Positions 15,101 through 27,100 of a stretch of 64,000 bases of DNA are shown piece by piece. Origin of the DNA: Terebella lapidaria. Lineage: Eukaryota > Annelida > Polychaeta > Terebellida > Terebellidae. The stretch covers positions 23,868,165 to 23,932,164 of the forward strand of contig OX424564.1 in the NCBI GenBank assembly GCA_949152475.1. The letters are read 5' to 3'. The translations under genes and the position numbers were made by a program. Numbering within the stretch: the stretch's first letter is position 1; each line of letters starts with the position of its first letter. The notes beneath the pieces were generated by a model. That model was not told the origin of the DNA and ran no database searches. It worked only from the letters and a program-made list of their open reading frames with translations.

Positions 15101-18100
15101 CGTTGGGTCAAATGGGAGTTATACCGTCTTGGATTGTATTAACCTCATACATACTATGTTATAAACCGTACACGGATAAGGTGTATCATACCTGATGGAG
15201 GTCAAGATATGTATCAATCCATATCACAATCCTGCGCTGCTACAAGCTTGCGGCCTGAGTCATCGAGGGTCGAATGAATAGTAATATTATTGGAGCGACG
15301 CCTAATATGTGATTGTCATTATGAGGCTGGTATCTGACAATATCTCGATGATAATGGGCAATGAACAAGTAATAATTGGGTTTAATGGCTTGTTATCATT
15401 GGTATGCACTCAACAGTAATACAAAAAGAACAACTATGTGACCACACACAATGATTGTAGTTTTTGTATGAGGAAGCCCCGCACTTCAAATAATGTTTTG
15501 GTAATCTTTTTTTTTACATGAAACTGAAGTCACTGGATTGATCATAACTATGCTATATAAAACAAAGTGTTGGTAAACTCAGACTGCATATCACCCATGG
15601 AAATATTCATGACACATATAGTAATTCGACGGATATCATATCACGACAAAGTCGATATACGCTCAAATATAGCTACATACACATAGAAACACAGGCTACA
15701 CGATACAAGACTCGCATTCAACGAGAGAGTAAAATTATGGACATTCAAAGCTCTAGTTTTAATGAAAATTTGGAAAACCTACGCAGTAGATACATTTATC
15801 AATACGCTACATATAGCTATCGTGATTTATTCCTAATTGTAGAAGTCTACATGTACCAAGCTGTCACATACTGATATTATAAGATAAGCAAAAACTGTTC
15901 TACACCAACCACTCTACACAGATTATTTGGTGATTGATATAACCACATTAAGAGACGTGGAATCAATACCCAGTATCAAGTATTCCGAGCAAACAAAACA
16001 GGGTCCGTTATCCAATCTCATAGTCCGGGGACAGAAAGTCATATCAGGCATACGAAGTGAGAGAAAACAAAAATGACAGGGAAACTCATGAACCCCCGTA
16101 AATGGCCATCAGGAGGTGAAATCAGGTGTTCCGGAAAGAGTGAGCATTTCCTGCCCCACTAGTGGCACCCGTCATGAATTCCCCAAAATTAACATGAAAA
16201 TAGATCTAGTTGCATGGCAGACATGGATTTGCTGTATTTATCAACCAGATCATGATGACGTCCATAGAATTTCTTAAACGCAGCGATAAGTCTTGGTAAA
16301 ACATATCCTTGTCGTAGCAGTTTAGAGACTAGCTGGGCACTTCGATAGACAAAGTCCTCATATTTGCAACTAGCTCTGGAATAGCGTATAAGTTGAGAAA
16401 CAAACACACCATATGCCGGTGACATAGGAATGTTGCTGCTTAGAAAAGGGAAATTGACTATGGAAAGGCTGTATTATAGCAAGAGCTGTTTCCAGTTACT
16501 AGATGTATGAATATAAACATACATGTAATCATGGCAAATTATACATACATATGGGTCTCATCAAATCGGCACATGACAAAACAATACTATAACACCATAG
16601 CATATGAACTAAGCATGGAAACAGGCAATAAATTGCAGGGAAAACAGCAGTGTTATTATTATGTCAGCAAATTGATTGTTAGTATTACCAGCCTGGCATG
16701 ACGGTGTGCCAAATAAAACACGTCATTATGTACCTACAATGCACCGAGGCTGGGGCAAATATACACAATACCCATAATTCCATCTGCATTTCCGGGTTTC
16801 CCTACAATACGATTCCACGTTGTTAACAATATCAGAGATGGCGGCATTAGTTGGGAAATGCCGCCGAACGGAAAGTTGGGAGGCATTCGAAAATAAGTCT
16901 ACGTATACATGTAGGCCTATAACATTATCCTTTATGGTTTTCATTCATAAGGCTCTGTAAGGCGGTATCTGTCGTAGCGTTGGTTCGAAAATATAAATAA
17001 ATTGCGATAATTATGGTTGTTGTGCTATTGCTAGCATTCATTCGAATGCTTGCAATTACATGAAACAAAATGCAATTACCATTCATACTCTGGTATGAAT
17101 TACCATTCATACTCTGATGCCCCATACAAATATACTGAAATAGATGTGGTAAATATGGTTAATTTTCTGATTGATAATATTTTTGTGGAATTTGGTGGTC
17201 GGATATTTCAACAAACTATTGGTATTCCCATGGGTACAAACTGTGCACCATTATTGGCAGACCTGTTTTTATACTCATATGAATCAGATTTTATCCAACA
17301 TTTACAACGAGGAGGTTCTAAGAAACTAACATGTAATTTTAATTTCACTTTCCGATACATAGATGATGTATTGTCGCTAAATAATCCCAAATTTGGTGAT
17401 TATTTGGATGTCATGTATCCTGAGGAACTTGCAATTAAGGCTACTACAGACTCCGCTAATTTTTCCAACTATCTAGACCTGAGGTTGGAGATTGATAATG
17501 ATTCTAACCTGTCAACTAGATTATATGACAAACGTGATGATTTCAATTTTTCCGTAGTCAATTTCCCTTTTCTAAACAGCAACATTCCTATGTCACCGGC
17601 ATATGGTGTGTTTGTTTCTCAACTTATACGCTATTCCAGAGCTAGTTGCAAATTTGAGGACTTTGTCTATCGAAGTGCCCAGCTAGTCTCTAAACTGCTG
17701 CGACAAGGATATGTTTTACCAAGACTTATAGCTGCGTTTAAGAAATTCTATGGACGTCATCATGATCTGGTTGATAAATACAGCAAATCCATGTCTGCCA
17801 TGCAACTAGATCTATTTTCATGTTAATTTTGGGGAATTCATGACAGGTGCCACTAGTGGGGCAGGAAATGCTCACTCTTTCCGGAACACCTGATTTCACC
17901 TCCTAATGGCCATTTTTGGGGGTTCATGAGTTTCCCTGTCATTTTTGTTTTCTCTCACTTCGTATGCCTGATATGACTTTCTGTCCCCGGACTATGAGAT
18001 TGGATAACGGACCCTGTTTTGTTTGCTCGGAATACTTAATATTGGGTATTGATTCCACGTCTATTCACTACATGGACTTCGCCCTGGTGTTGTCTACATG

Positions 18101-21100
18101 TACATGAGTTATGTGGCATGATTATGCCCACACTTTTTAGCTTAATATGCCCACATTTACTTGTAATTTCACGCATATCGATGTTTAGGAAGAAGGAGCG
18201 TTTCCTGCAAGGACATCCAGGCAATAAAGACATTTGTGGAAATGAAAACAATGATTGTTTTTTTCAACTTGAATTGTAAATCTATTGTAAATAATTATAA
18301 GGCCATAGTGCATGAATTATTATTCGTTACTTGTAATGTGAACAGAAAATAGACATTCACCCATTCATTCATTCCACGTATGCGGTACATTTCATTGCTC
18401 AAGTTTTTAAGCCAGCTTTTTATACAAAACCATAAAGAATAGGTATATATAAAGAACTACTAACTATATATACAATTGCGTGTACAGTTCACATATTTCC
18501 GTGCAGTTATAGAGTATATTGTTCACGATGGAAAGTTGGAAACTGCTTTCAGAGTTCAGATGTTTTGTTGACCTTTGTGATTGTCTCGTAAAGTGCATAA
18601 TGTGCTATTCTTATCGAAACACGACTTTGGAACCCCTTATCGTGTGGGAAACTGTCAGGGAATTATCACTTTCGACGTCTAGTCTGCTAAGATATGCTTT
18701 TCTTGAGTGACAGTTTAGATTGTTTCACAACAAAACTCATTGTAACAAATGCATAGTACACTTTAGTTAAACATACATGCAGCATCGCATTGTTTTATGA
18801 AAAAGGAAACGACCCAACACTGGGCCATTTTTTTCTGGGCTATTGTAGTTAACCCAGCCTGGCCAAAGATTAGCTGATATTGCTTACTTTGATTGTGACT
18901 TTATGCTGGTTTTTCTGTGCAACAGAATGAAGCAGGCTACAGCAGGGAATACTAGAAATGAAGTGTATTCCATTCTTCGACTATGATATACGTGTATACT
19001 TTTATCGATATAGACTTTTGTAATCTCATTCTGTGCTATAAGATGGGTGTTGAAGGATGAAGAAACAAAACAGGAACGAGAGACAGTATCACAGGTGATT
19101 TGACACTTGTAACGTTGTTCACTCGAAAGTCTTATGTTCCTGTAGGGACGTAAACTCTGAGGCCACTTCTCTAAAGCTGTTGCTAAAACACACAAAATCT
19201 GTTCGTTTTTTGACGGAAATGGTGAAACCAGATTCAGTTCAATAACTTCTCACATACCATTCAAACACTAGTGATGCTGTGTTATTGTACCTGAATACTG
19301 TAGAAAATCAACAATTATAAAAAATAGTTCTCACTATTTGAAAGTTCACACCTTTTTGTTACGTTCAGCATATTCTACAGCTACGCTGTATGTTTCATGA
19401 ATATGGTCGACGATCCCACATGGTAAAAAAGATGTTTGTAGATATTCATGATGTAGGAATGGTGGTGGGATCGTTAGAAATCATCTGCTGCATGAACTAA
19501 AGTCAAATGTTGTCTCGAGCGTCTGTTAAATAATGTACAAATTGTTTTTGTACATGGATATTCCAATAAACTCAACTCTTCTCTTGTCTTCGATAGATTC
19601 ATATCACACAAAAAAAAGTTTTTTTCCGGACAGTTCTATATCTGAACGATGCCTAAATTTTGTATTCTACAGGGTGATCAATGGGAAACCATGCTATACT
19701 AAATGTTGATAGTTTTTGGGGGTATGCGTATGATAAATTATCTGGTTTGTCTTCTTTCATTTTCGTGGAAAAGGCTTTTTACGTACATATCATTGGTAAC
19801 CACAAAAATCTAATATAGCAGATTTTCACCACAGGCATTCGTTCATTAGGTATTAGACTATAAGCATCTAATTTTAAGGTAATTTTTTTTGGTGGGTTGC
19901 TGATCTGTTCGAGATTTATCAGACCGGTAGTTCCATATAAATAGTGTATGAAAATATATTCACTATAACAGTGGTTGGTTCCTTCTTTGAAACGCTATTT
20001 TTGAGAAAATTCAACGATACTACCTCGCTGACATTATTTCACAGTGTATGAAAATATATACACTATAACAGTGGTTGGTTCCTTCTTTGAAGCGCTATTT
20101 TTGAGAAAATCAACGATACTACCTCGCTGACATTATTTTACAGTGCATGAAAATATATACACTATAACAGTGGTTGGTTCCTTCTTTGAAGCGCTATTTT
20201 GGAGAAAGTCAACTATACTACCTCGCTGACATTATTTTACAGTGCATGAAAATATATACACTATAACAGTGGTTGGTTCCTTCATTGAAGCGCTATTTTT
20301 GAAAAAGTCAACTATACTACCTCGCTGACATTATTTTACAGTGTATGAAAATGTATACACTATAACAGTGGTTGGTTCCTTCTTTGAAGCGCTATTTTTG
20401 ATGAAGTCAACTATACTACCTCGCTGACATTATTTTACAGTGTATGAAAATGTATATACTATAACAGTGGTTGGTTCCTTCATTGAAGCGCTATTTTTGA
20501 GAAAGTCAACTATACTACCTCGCTGACATTTTTTTTACAGTGTATGAAAATGTATACACTATAACAGTGGTTGGTTCCTTCTTTGAAGCGCTATTTTTGA
20601 GAAAACTCAACGATACTACCTCATTGACATTATTTTACAGTAAGTGCAAACATATGTTCGTTGCTCTGATAGGTACATGATATTTGCCCAGAACAGAGAC
20701 ACACATGTTGAAGTGAAACATACAGTACATGTATTGAATATGAATATAGACAAACTCGAACTTAAAACTATACTTTTCTATATACTGTAGATACTGTAGA
20801 AAATCAACAATTATAAAAAATAGTTCTCACTATTTGAAAGTTCACACCTTTTTGTTACGTTCAGCATATTCTACAGCTACGCTGTATGTTTCATGAATAT
20901 GGTCGACGATCCCACATGGTAAAAAAGATGTTTGTAGATATTCATGATGTAGGAATGGTGGTGGGATCGTTAGAAATCATCTGCTGCATGAACTAAAGTC
21001 AAATGTTGTCTCGAGCGTCTGTTAAATAATGTACAAATTGTTTTTGTACATGGATATTCCAATAAACTCAACTCTTCTCTTGTCTTCGATAGATTCATAT

Positions 21101-24100
21101 CACACAAAAAAAAGTTTTTTTCCGGACAGTTCTATATCTGAACGATGCCTAAATTTTGTATTCTACAGGGTGATCAATGGGAAACCATGCTATACTAAAT
21201 GTTGATAGTTTTTGGGGGTATGCGTATGATAAATTATCTGGTTTGTCTTCTTTCATTTTCGTGGAAAAGGCTTTTTACGTACATATCATTGGTAACCACA
21301 AAAATCTAATATAGCAGATTTTCACCACAGGCATTCGTTCATTAGGTATTAGACTATAAGCATCTAATTTTAAGGTAATTTTTTTTGGTGGGTTGCTGAT
21401 CTGTTCGAGATTTATCAGACCGGTAGTTCCATATAAATAGTGTATGAAAATATATTCACTATAACAGTGGTTGGTTCCTTCTTTGAAACGCTATTTTTGA
21501 GAAAATTCAACGATACTACCTCGCTGACATTATTTCACAGTGTATGAAAATATATACACTATAACAGTGGTTGGTTCCTTCTTTGAAGCGCTATTTTTGA
21601 GAAAATCAACGATACTACCTCGCTGACATTATTTTACAGTGCATGAAAATATATACACTATAACAGTGGTTGGTTCCTTCTTTGAAGCGCTATTTTGGAG
21701 AAAGTCAACTATACTACCTCGCTGACATTATTTTACAGTGCATGAAAATATATACACTATAACAGTGGTTGGTTCCTTCATTGAAGCGCTATTTTTGAAA
21801 AAGTCAACTATACTACCTCGCTGACATTATTTTACAGTGTATGAAAATGTATACACTATAACAGTGGTTGGTTCCTTCTTTGAAGCGCTATTTTTGATGA
21901 AGTCAACTATACTACCTCGCTGACATTATTTTACAGTGTATGAAAATGTATATACTATAACAGTGGTTGGTTCCTTCATTGAAGCGCTATTTTTGAGAAA
22001 GTCAACTATACTACCTCGCTGACATTATTTTACAGTGTATGAAAATGTATACACTATAACAGTGGTTGGTTCATTCATTGAAGCGCTATTTTTGAGAAAG
22101 TCAACTATACTACCTCGCTGACATTATTTTGAAGTGTATGAAAATGTATACACTATAACAGTGGTTGGTTCATTCATTGAAGCGCTATTTTTGAGAAAGT
22201 CAACGATACTACCTCGCTGACATTTTACAGTGTATGAAAATGTATACACTATAACAGTGGTTGGTTCCTTCATTGAAGCGCTATTTTTGAGAAAGTCAAC
22301 TATACTACCTCGCTGACATTTTTTTTACAGTGTATGAAAATGTATACACTATAACAGTGGTTGGTTCCTTCTTTGAAGCGCTATTTTTGAGAAAACTCAA
22401 CGATACTACCTCATTGACATTATTTTACAGTAAGTGCAAACATATGTTCGTTGCTCTGATAGGTACATGATATTTGCCCAGAACAGAGACACACATGTTG
22501 AAGTGAAACATACAGTACATGTATTGAATATGAATATAGACAAACTCGAACTTAAAACTATACTTTTCTGTTGTCTTTTATATATTAGTGAACGAAAATA
22601 GCCAAATTTTGATGATAACATCGACATACATGTTGATCTGTGGCCAGGTTAATAAACAATATCCTGCGCGTCTGTACGTATCATTCAACATCTAGATAAA
22701 AACGGTTTGTAATACCATTAAAATAATTTGCATATATCCAACAATCTTGTACATGTATCATGTGAAACTCTACTCCATGTTGGTCATTTTATTTTCACTT
22801 TTAGACCACACAATTAAAGGATATTAAAAGATTTAGATATTTGTGGTTCGAAGTGTTATCTACATGTAATTGCCTACAACCTACAACAAACCTACCTACA
22901 ACAAACTAACCTACAACAAACACGCAAGAAGAAAAACATGGAGGACAAAATTCCGATTCACCAAGACTTATTCGAAACTATCCACTGAATAGGATCAGGA
23001 ACACCAATCGTAAAAAAATGAATTATATAATAATTATGCGTGCAAATTATATTTGATCGGGCACACGGCAAGATAAGCAAAAGTGAATCAAATAGCGTCT
23101 TGTGCGTCCAGATGTGCATCCAGATATATAAAAACAAATATAGAACTATGTGCACTATTATGTGCCAGAAGAATAATTTATTTGTTGATTACGATATCGA
23201 CTTAGTTTTTACTCAAGTTTTCCGGCAACAAACTGAGTCACTAACTTATCTGTTAGTACATGTATTATTAGTAGAGTAGATCAGCTTATCAAAGCAAAGC
23301 AGACGGAATGTCCATCTTATCATATGGGCTTCAAAATGTACATTATCATTTGATCCTCACATATGATATCGTGAGGTTATCAGTATGTCACTTCACTATT
23401 CGTGAACTGTGTATGTAGCTTGATTATGAAAGATGATGCAATATTGCACATAATGAGTACATCGCAATATATTATCAAGAAATTGCCACTAATGGGAACA
23501 GATCATGATGATGATAGTAATAAAACTGAGCTACAATATTATTGGAATAAAAACAAAGCCCTACCAAAAGTCTACAGTAGAAGCATATGTTATTTCATTC
23601 ACAAGTTTTTCGTTTTCATGGTTCTGAGTTTTCAGTTGAATGCTACCTCATAGGGAGTGAAAATTATTTAAATATACGGATATCTGATAATCGTATATCT
23701 AGATGTATGTACATATATGTGCTTATTCCACAATGTGACCCTCGAATAGATGTAGCAAGGACGAGAATTTAGCGGTCATGCTATCTCCAAATTCAACATC
23801 TTCTTGCGCCATTGTTACAAGCAAGCCTAACGAGGATATGCTGTATCATTTCTGTCGGATGAAGATTAAGATATGTAATCACAACTCTTGACTCGACGAA
23901 TGCATTCACAAACGAGCCGCCTGAGCCATTCGAGTGTCGTGTGTAAAATTGATGTCGCGATTTGGCGGCTAATCATTTATTGTCATGTATGCTTAACTTG
24001 ATGGTATTGGGCAATAACAGTGTGGTACAATGAGTTGATATCAGTGATATGCGCTTGAAACTGATAACAATAAACAAATATCTGACCACGCGCAATTACG

Positions 24101-27100
24101 ATGGTATCCTATATATTAATATTATGGGCGATTAGAACTACTCTTTCCAAGTAATATCTTGTTGTAATACCAGCAGCCAATCACAACAGAAACACTTTTT
24201 CACATGTGACATTGAAAACTCTTTGCCATATTTGACAAAATGTTCGTTTATTCAGATTACATGTTCACATATTTATGAGTTACTTTGCCCAAATGATTTA
24301 AGTTAAAACCATTTCACGTCGGAGCGATATAGGCTGTGATATACATGTACAGTACCCACACATTGAAACACACATACAGTACATGCTCACGGCGCAGGAC
24401 ATTAATCATAGCCAAATATATTTTCACTAGATATTCCATTCACACAAAATTAATGTGGATATCTTATATTTGAACCACAACCTAAAACAAACCCTATCTT
24501 TTTCCCTCAGGTATGCGATTGCTATTGGAGCCTCGAGCTAATGCCATCATGGAGCGGATCCAGCAAATTCTGGCGGATCCGAAGATCTGCCCTTTCCGTT
24601 TCCATGAGCTGCAGGCGCGGATCCTTTCCGGGGAGGAGGAGGGGGTCTTCGCCTGGATAGCCGCGAACTACCTCAACGGATTCTTCGACGACCCTGGTAA
24701 TGGCCAGATATGTTATTTTAGAATAACTGAACAAACTTCACCAAATTGTTTCTGATGTAGAGATATCATTTTCTAGATTTTCATCAAACATACTCTTCCG
24801 TTGACATGTACTATCATTTCTCACTTGTATCCGACACAGCAGGAGGGAACAATGTCTCGCATTAGTTATTAAAGTGATATTGGCAGTAAGTTATGGATTT
24901 TTCCATATCTTTCTGATCGAACGAAGAAAACATACCAGTTATATATCTGCACTTGTATGCCCAAACAGATCCCCATTTCTAATAGATTTCGTTGCGAGTT
25001 TCTGGTGGAGATATTTTGAGCTTGTTTACATTACCGCCATTCTCGGTGCTTTGTATACCGTGACGCAGTGCGATTCCAGCTTACTCGTGTATGTTTAGCC
25101 ATTCGAGCGTGAATTAGGTTAAGTCAGAGGTAACTCTGAGTGGCACACAAAACAAAAAAAAGCGGCTGCTAGTACTGTCATATGCTTGATTTATTCATTT
25201 GATCAAGCAAAGTTTGTTTTGTAACCTACTTTTCTGAGACCACAGGTATATATGTAATTGATTTGGAAAAAATAGTTTTCCTGCCAACATCACTTTAAAT
25301 ATCGAATGAAATTGTTCCACAGAAAAACACTACTTCTTTTAGATTAGCACTTTGCTGTGTCCGTATTTGCGTAAAGTAAGGACTCACAGTAATTACTACC
25401 AGATTAAAATTTTCCATGGATAAGACAGGTTCCTTTTATATTAGCATTTTTCTAGGTACAAATGTATCTTTGGACCGCATTATGTCTCTTGCATTCATAG
25501 AATGAAATTTGTAGGTGCACATTACGCTGGATAAACGATAAAGTACACATGTAATATTTACAATGTACACACAAATAGTATCCTGTGCCGTACAATATGA
25601 TTTGTACTCGATGCCAGACGCTGTGTATTCAGTTGTGTGCACTATTTGATTGATGTTTGTTTTCTCGGCGGTATTCCTACGCCGCCGCGCCGCACAAGGT
25701 AAACAAACGCACGTGGCCTCGTGTGCCACAACAAAGAAAAGACAAATCCATCGTCCGTCATGCGATATATTGATATTATCCCACGTTATATCCAATGTTA
25801 TTGTCATTCACCCGTTGCAGACGAGCGAGAAAGCGCAGGAATTCTGGAGTTGGGTGGAGCGTCTACGCAGATCGCTTTCGTTCCGGACGGATCTATTTTG
25901 GCGGATAAATTTCCGGTGCGACTCGGCGGACGTGTCTATCCGCTCTACGTCCATAGCTATCTCTACTATGGACAAAACTACGCCGAGCTCTGGGTCAAAG
26001 AATATCTATATAGAGAGAGTAACTACGATCAGCATCACTTGCCCAATCCCTGCATGCTGAAAGGTATGAATTGATACGCTTGGTGTTAAAATGTTTACTC
26101 CCTCATCAAATCGTGCTGGGTATCTTAATTTTTGTGTATTATCGATGACCAGTTGCCAACGGAGAGTGAAACCACTTTCCATCGATAATAAATTCGGTAG
26201 ATTTAAGTATTCTCTAAAGCTACAGTCACACCGGGACCCCGGATCGCCCTGGATTGTCCCGGACCTAAATCCGGGGTGGTCCGGGAAGTAAGCCGTAGCA
26301 GTCCTGGACGGTCCTGGAACGTCCTGGGTGTGTCAGGGTGATCCTGGGCAATCCGGGGAGTGACCCCGACGTTTTTAAACTGTTTAAAATTGCCGTGATG
26401 GTCCGTGATGGTCCGTGGTGAAAAGTTAAATCGGGCCGAACCGTGTTGGAACCGTAGTTGAACCGTGACGGTCCGGGAAGTACCGTGTTGACACCGTAGT
26501 GGCACCGTGGCAATCCGTATCATCTGGGAAGTATATTCGGTCCTGAAGAACACTACGGACTGCCACGGACCACCCCGGATGCACTACGAATGTATACGGA
26601 CTAACAAGGATCTTTGTGCCGGGATGAACCGGGACGGACCGTGTCATGTCCGGGGTGAAATGGGACGGTCCGTGTTCAATTGGGGTGATCCGTGATGGTC
26701 CGTGTTGATCCGTGTAGGCTCCGGGACCAATCGCACTAACACCGGGGTGGTCTGGGAAGCAATCCGTAGTTATACCGTGTTTATCCGGGGTCATCCTTCT
26801 TGGTGCCGTGATTATCCAGGGTGGTCTGCGTTTGATTGCCGTCGGATGACCGTTGACTGAAAAAAAACGTCATTTTATCCCGGATCACCCCGGACTACAG
26901 TTCGTGTTGTTCCGGGAAAGTCCTCCATGATCCGTAGTGAATCCGGGGTTGGTGTGACTCTACCTTAATATTTTGTGTTGCTGTGAATCATTGTAATCTC
27001 GCGAATTTTAACTGCAATTTTATATCTTAGTGAAAATCAGAACCATATTTTGTCATTTGTGTTACAGGCGACAACTCGTCAACGAACATATCAAATACAA

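Larger units (their letters stand above)
3430..24120. repeat. About five old tandem copies of a ~2.9-kb unit
   Basis: Several ordered markers recur along intron 1. A block with TTCCATCTGCACTTCCGGG lies near 3690, 10391 (diverged), 12838 and 16778. A block with AATAAGTCTGCGTATAAACA lies near 3790, 6718, 12942 and 16889. A block with GTTCCTGTAGGGAC lies near 4929, 11420 and 19136, with a weaker copy near 7905. A block with GAGTCACTGAATTAT lies near 5930, 8893, 14690 and 23235. A block with AATAACCCCATA and GTATCATTTCTGTCAG lies near 6400, 9355, 12190, 15135 and 23800. The last marker is spaced 2.8-3.0 kb apart for four copies; the fifth unit is stretched by later insertions (17-22.6 kb). The copies have clearly diverged, with many indels, so the amplification is old. 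Approximate units: 3430-6670, 6670-9690, 10080-12560, 12560-15500, 16490-24120. Confidence 0.7.
3148..24510 (+). other. Gene 1 intron 1 (21.4 kb), repeat-filled
   Basis: Donor GTAAGT, acceptor TTTTTCCCTCAG. No independent gene is supported. It holds the ~2.9-kb tandem units, the reverse-transcriptase fragment and the satellite duplication listed separately. The matching introns of genes 2 and 3 are only about 0.9 and 2.6 kb, so this intron has expanded greatly. Confidence 0.85.

Noticed and set aside
4842-19195. Minus-strand frames at 4842-5033, 11189-11458 and 18884-19195 share a KWPQxLxPYRNIK-like peptide
   Set aside because: They lie in copies of the 2.9-kb tandem unit, start at different places and break at different points. 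The likeness comes from the DNA repeat, not from selection on a protein.
26203-26794. Overlapping minus-strand frames full of Gly/Pro/Arg/Thr inside gene 1 intron 3
   Set aside because: They follow the short GC-rich words of the TIR element in more than one frame and show no domain.
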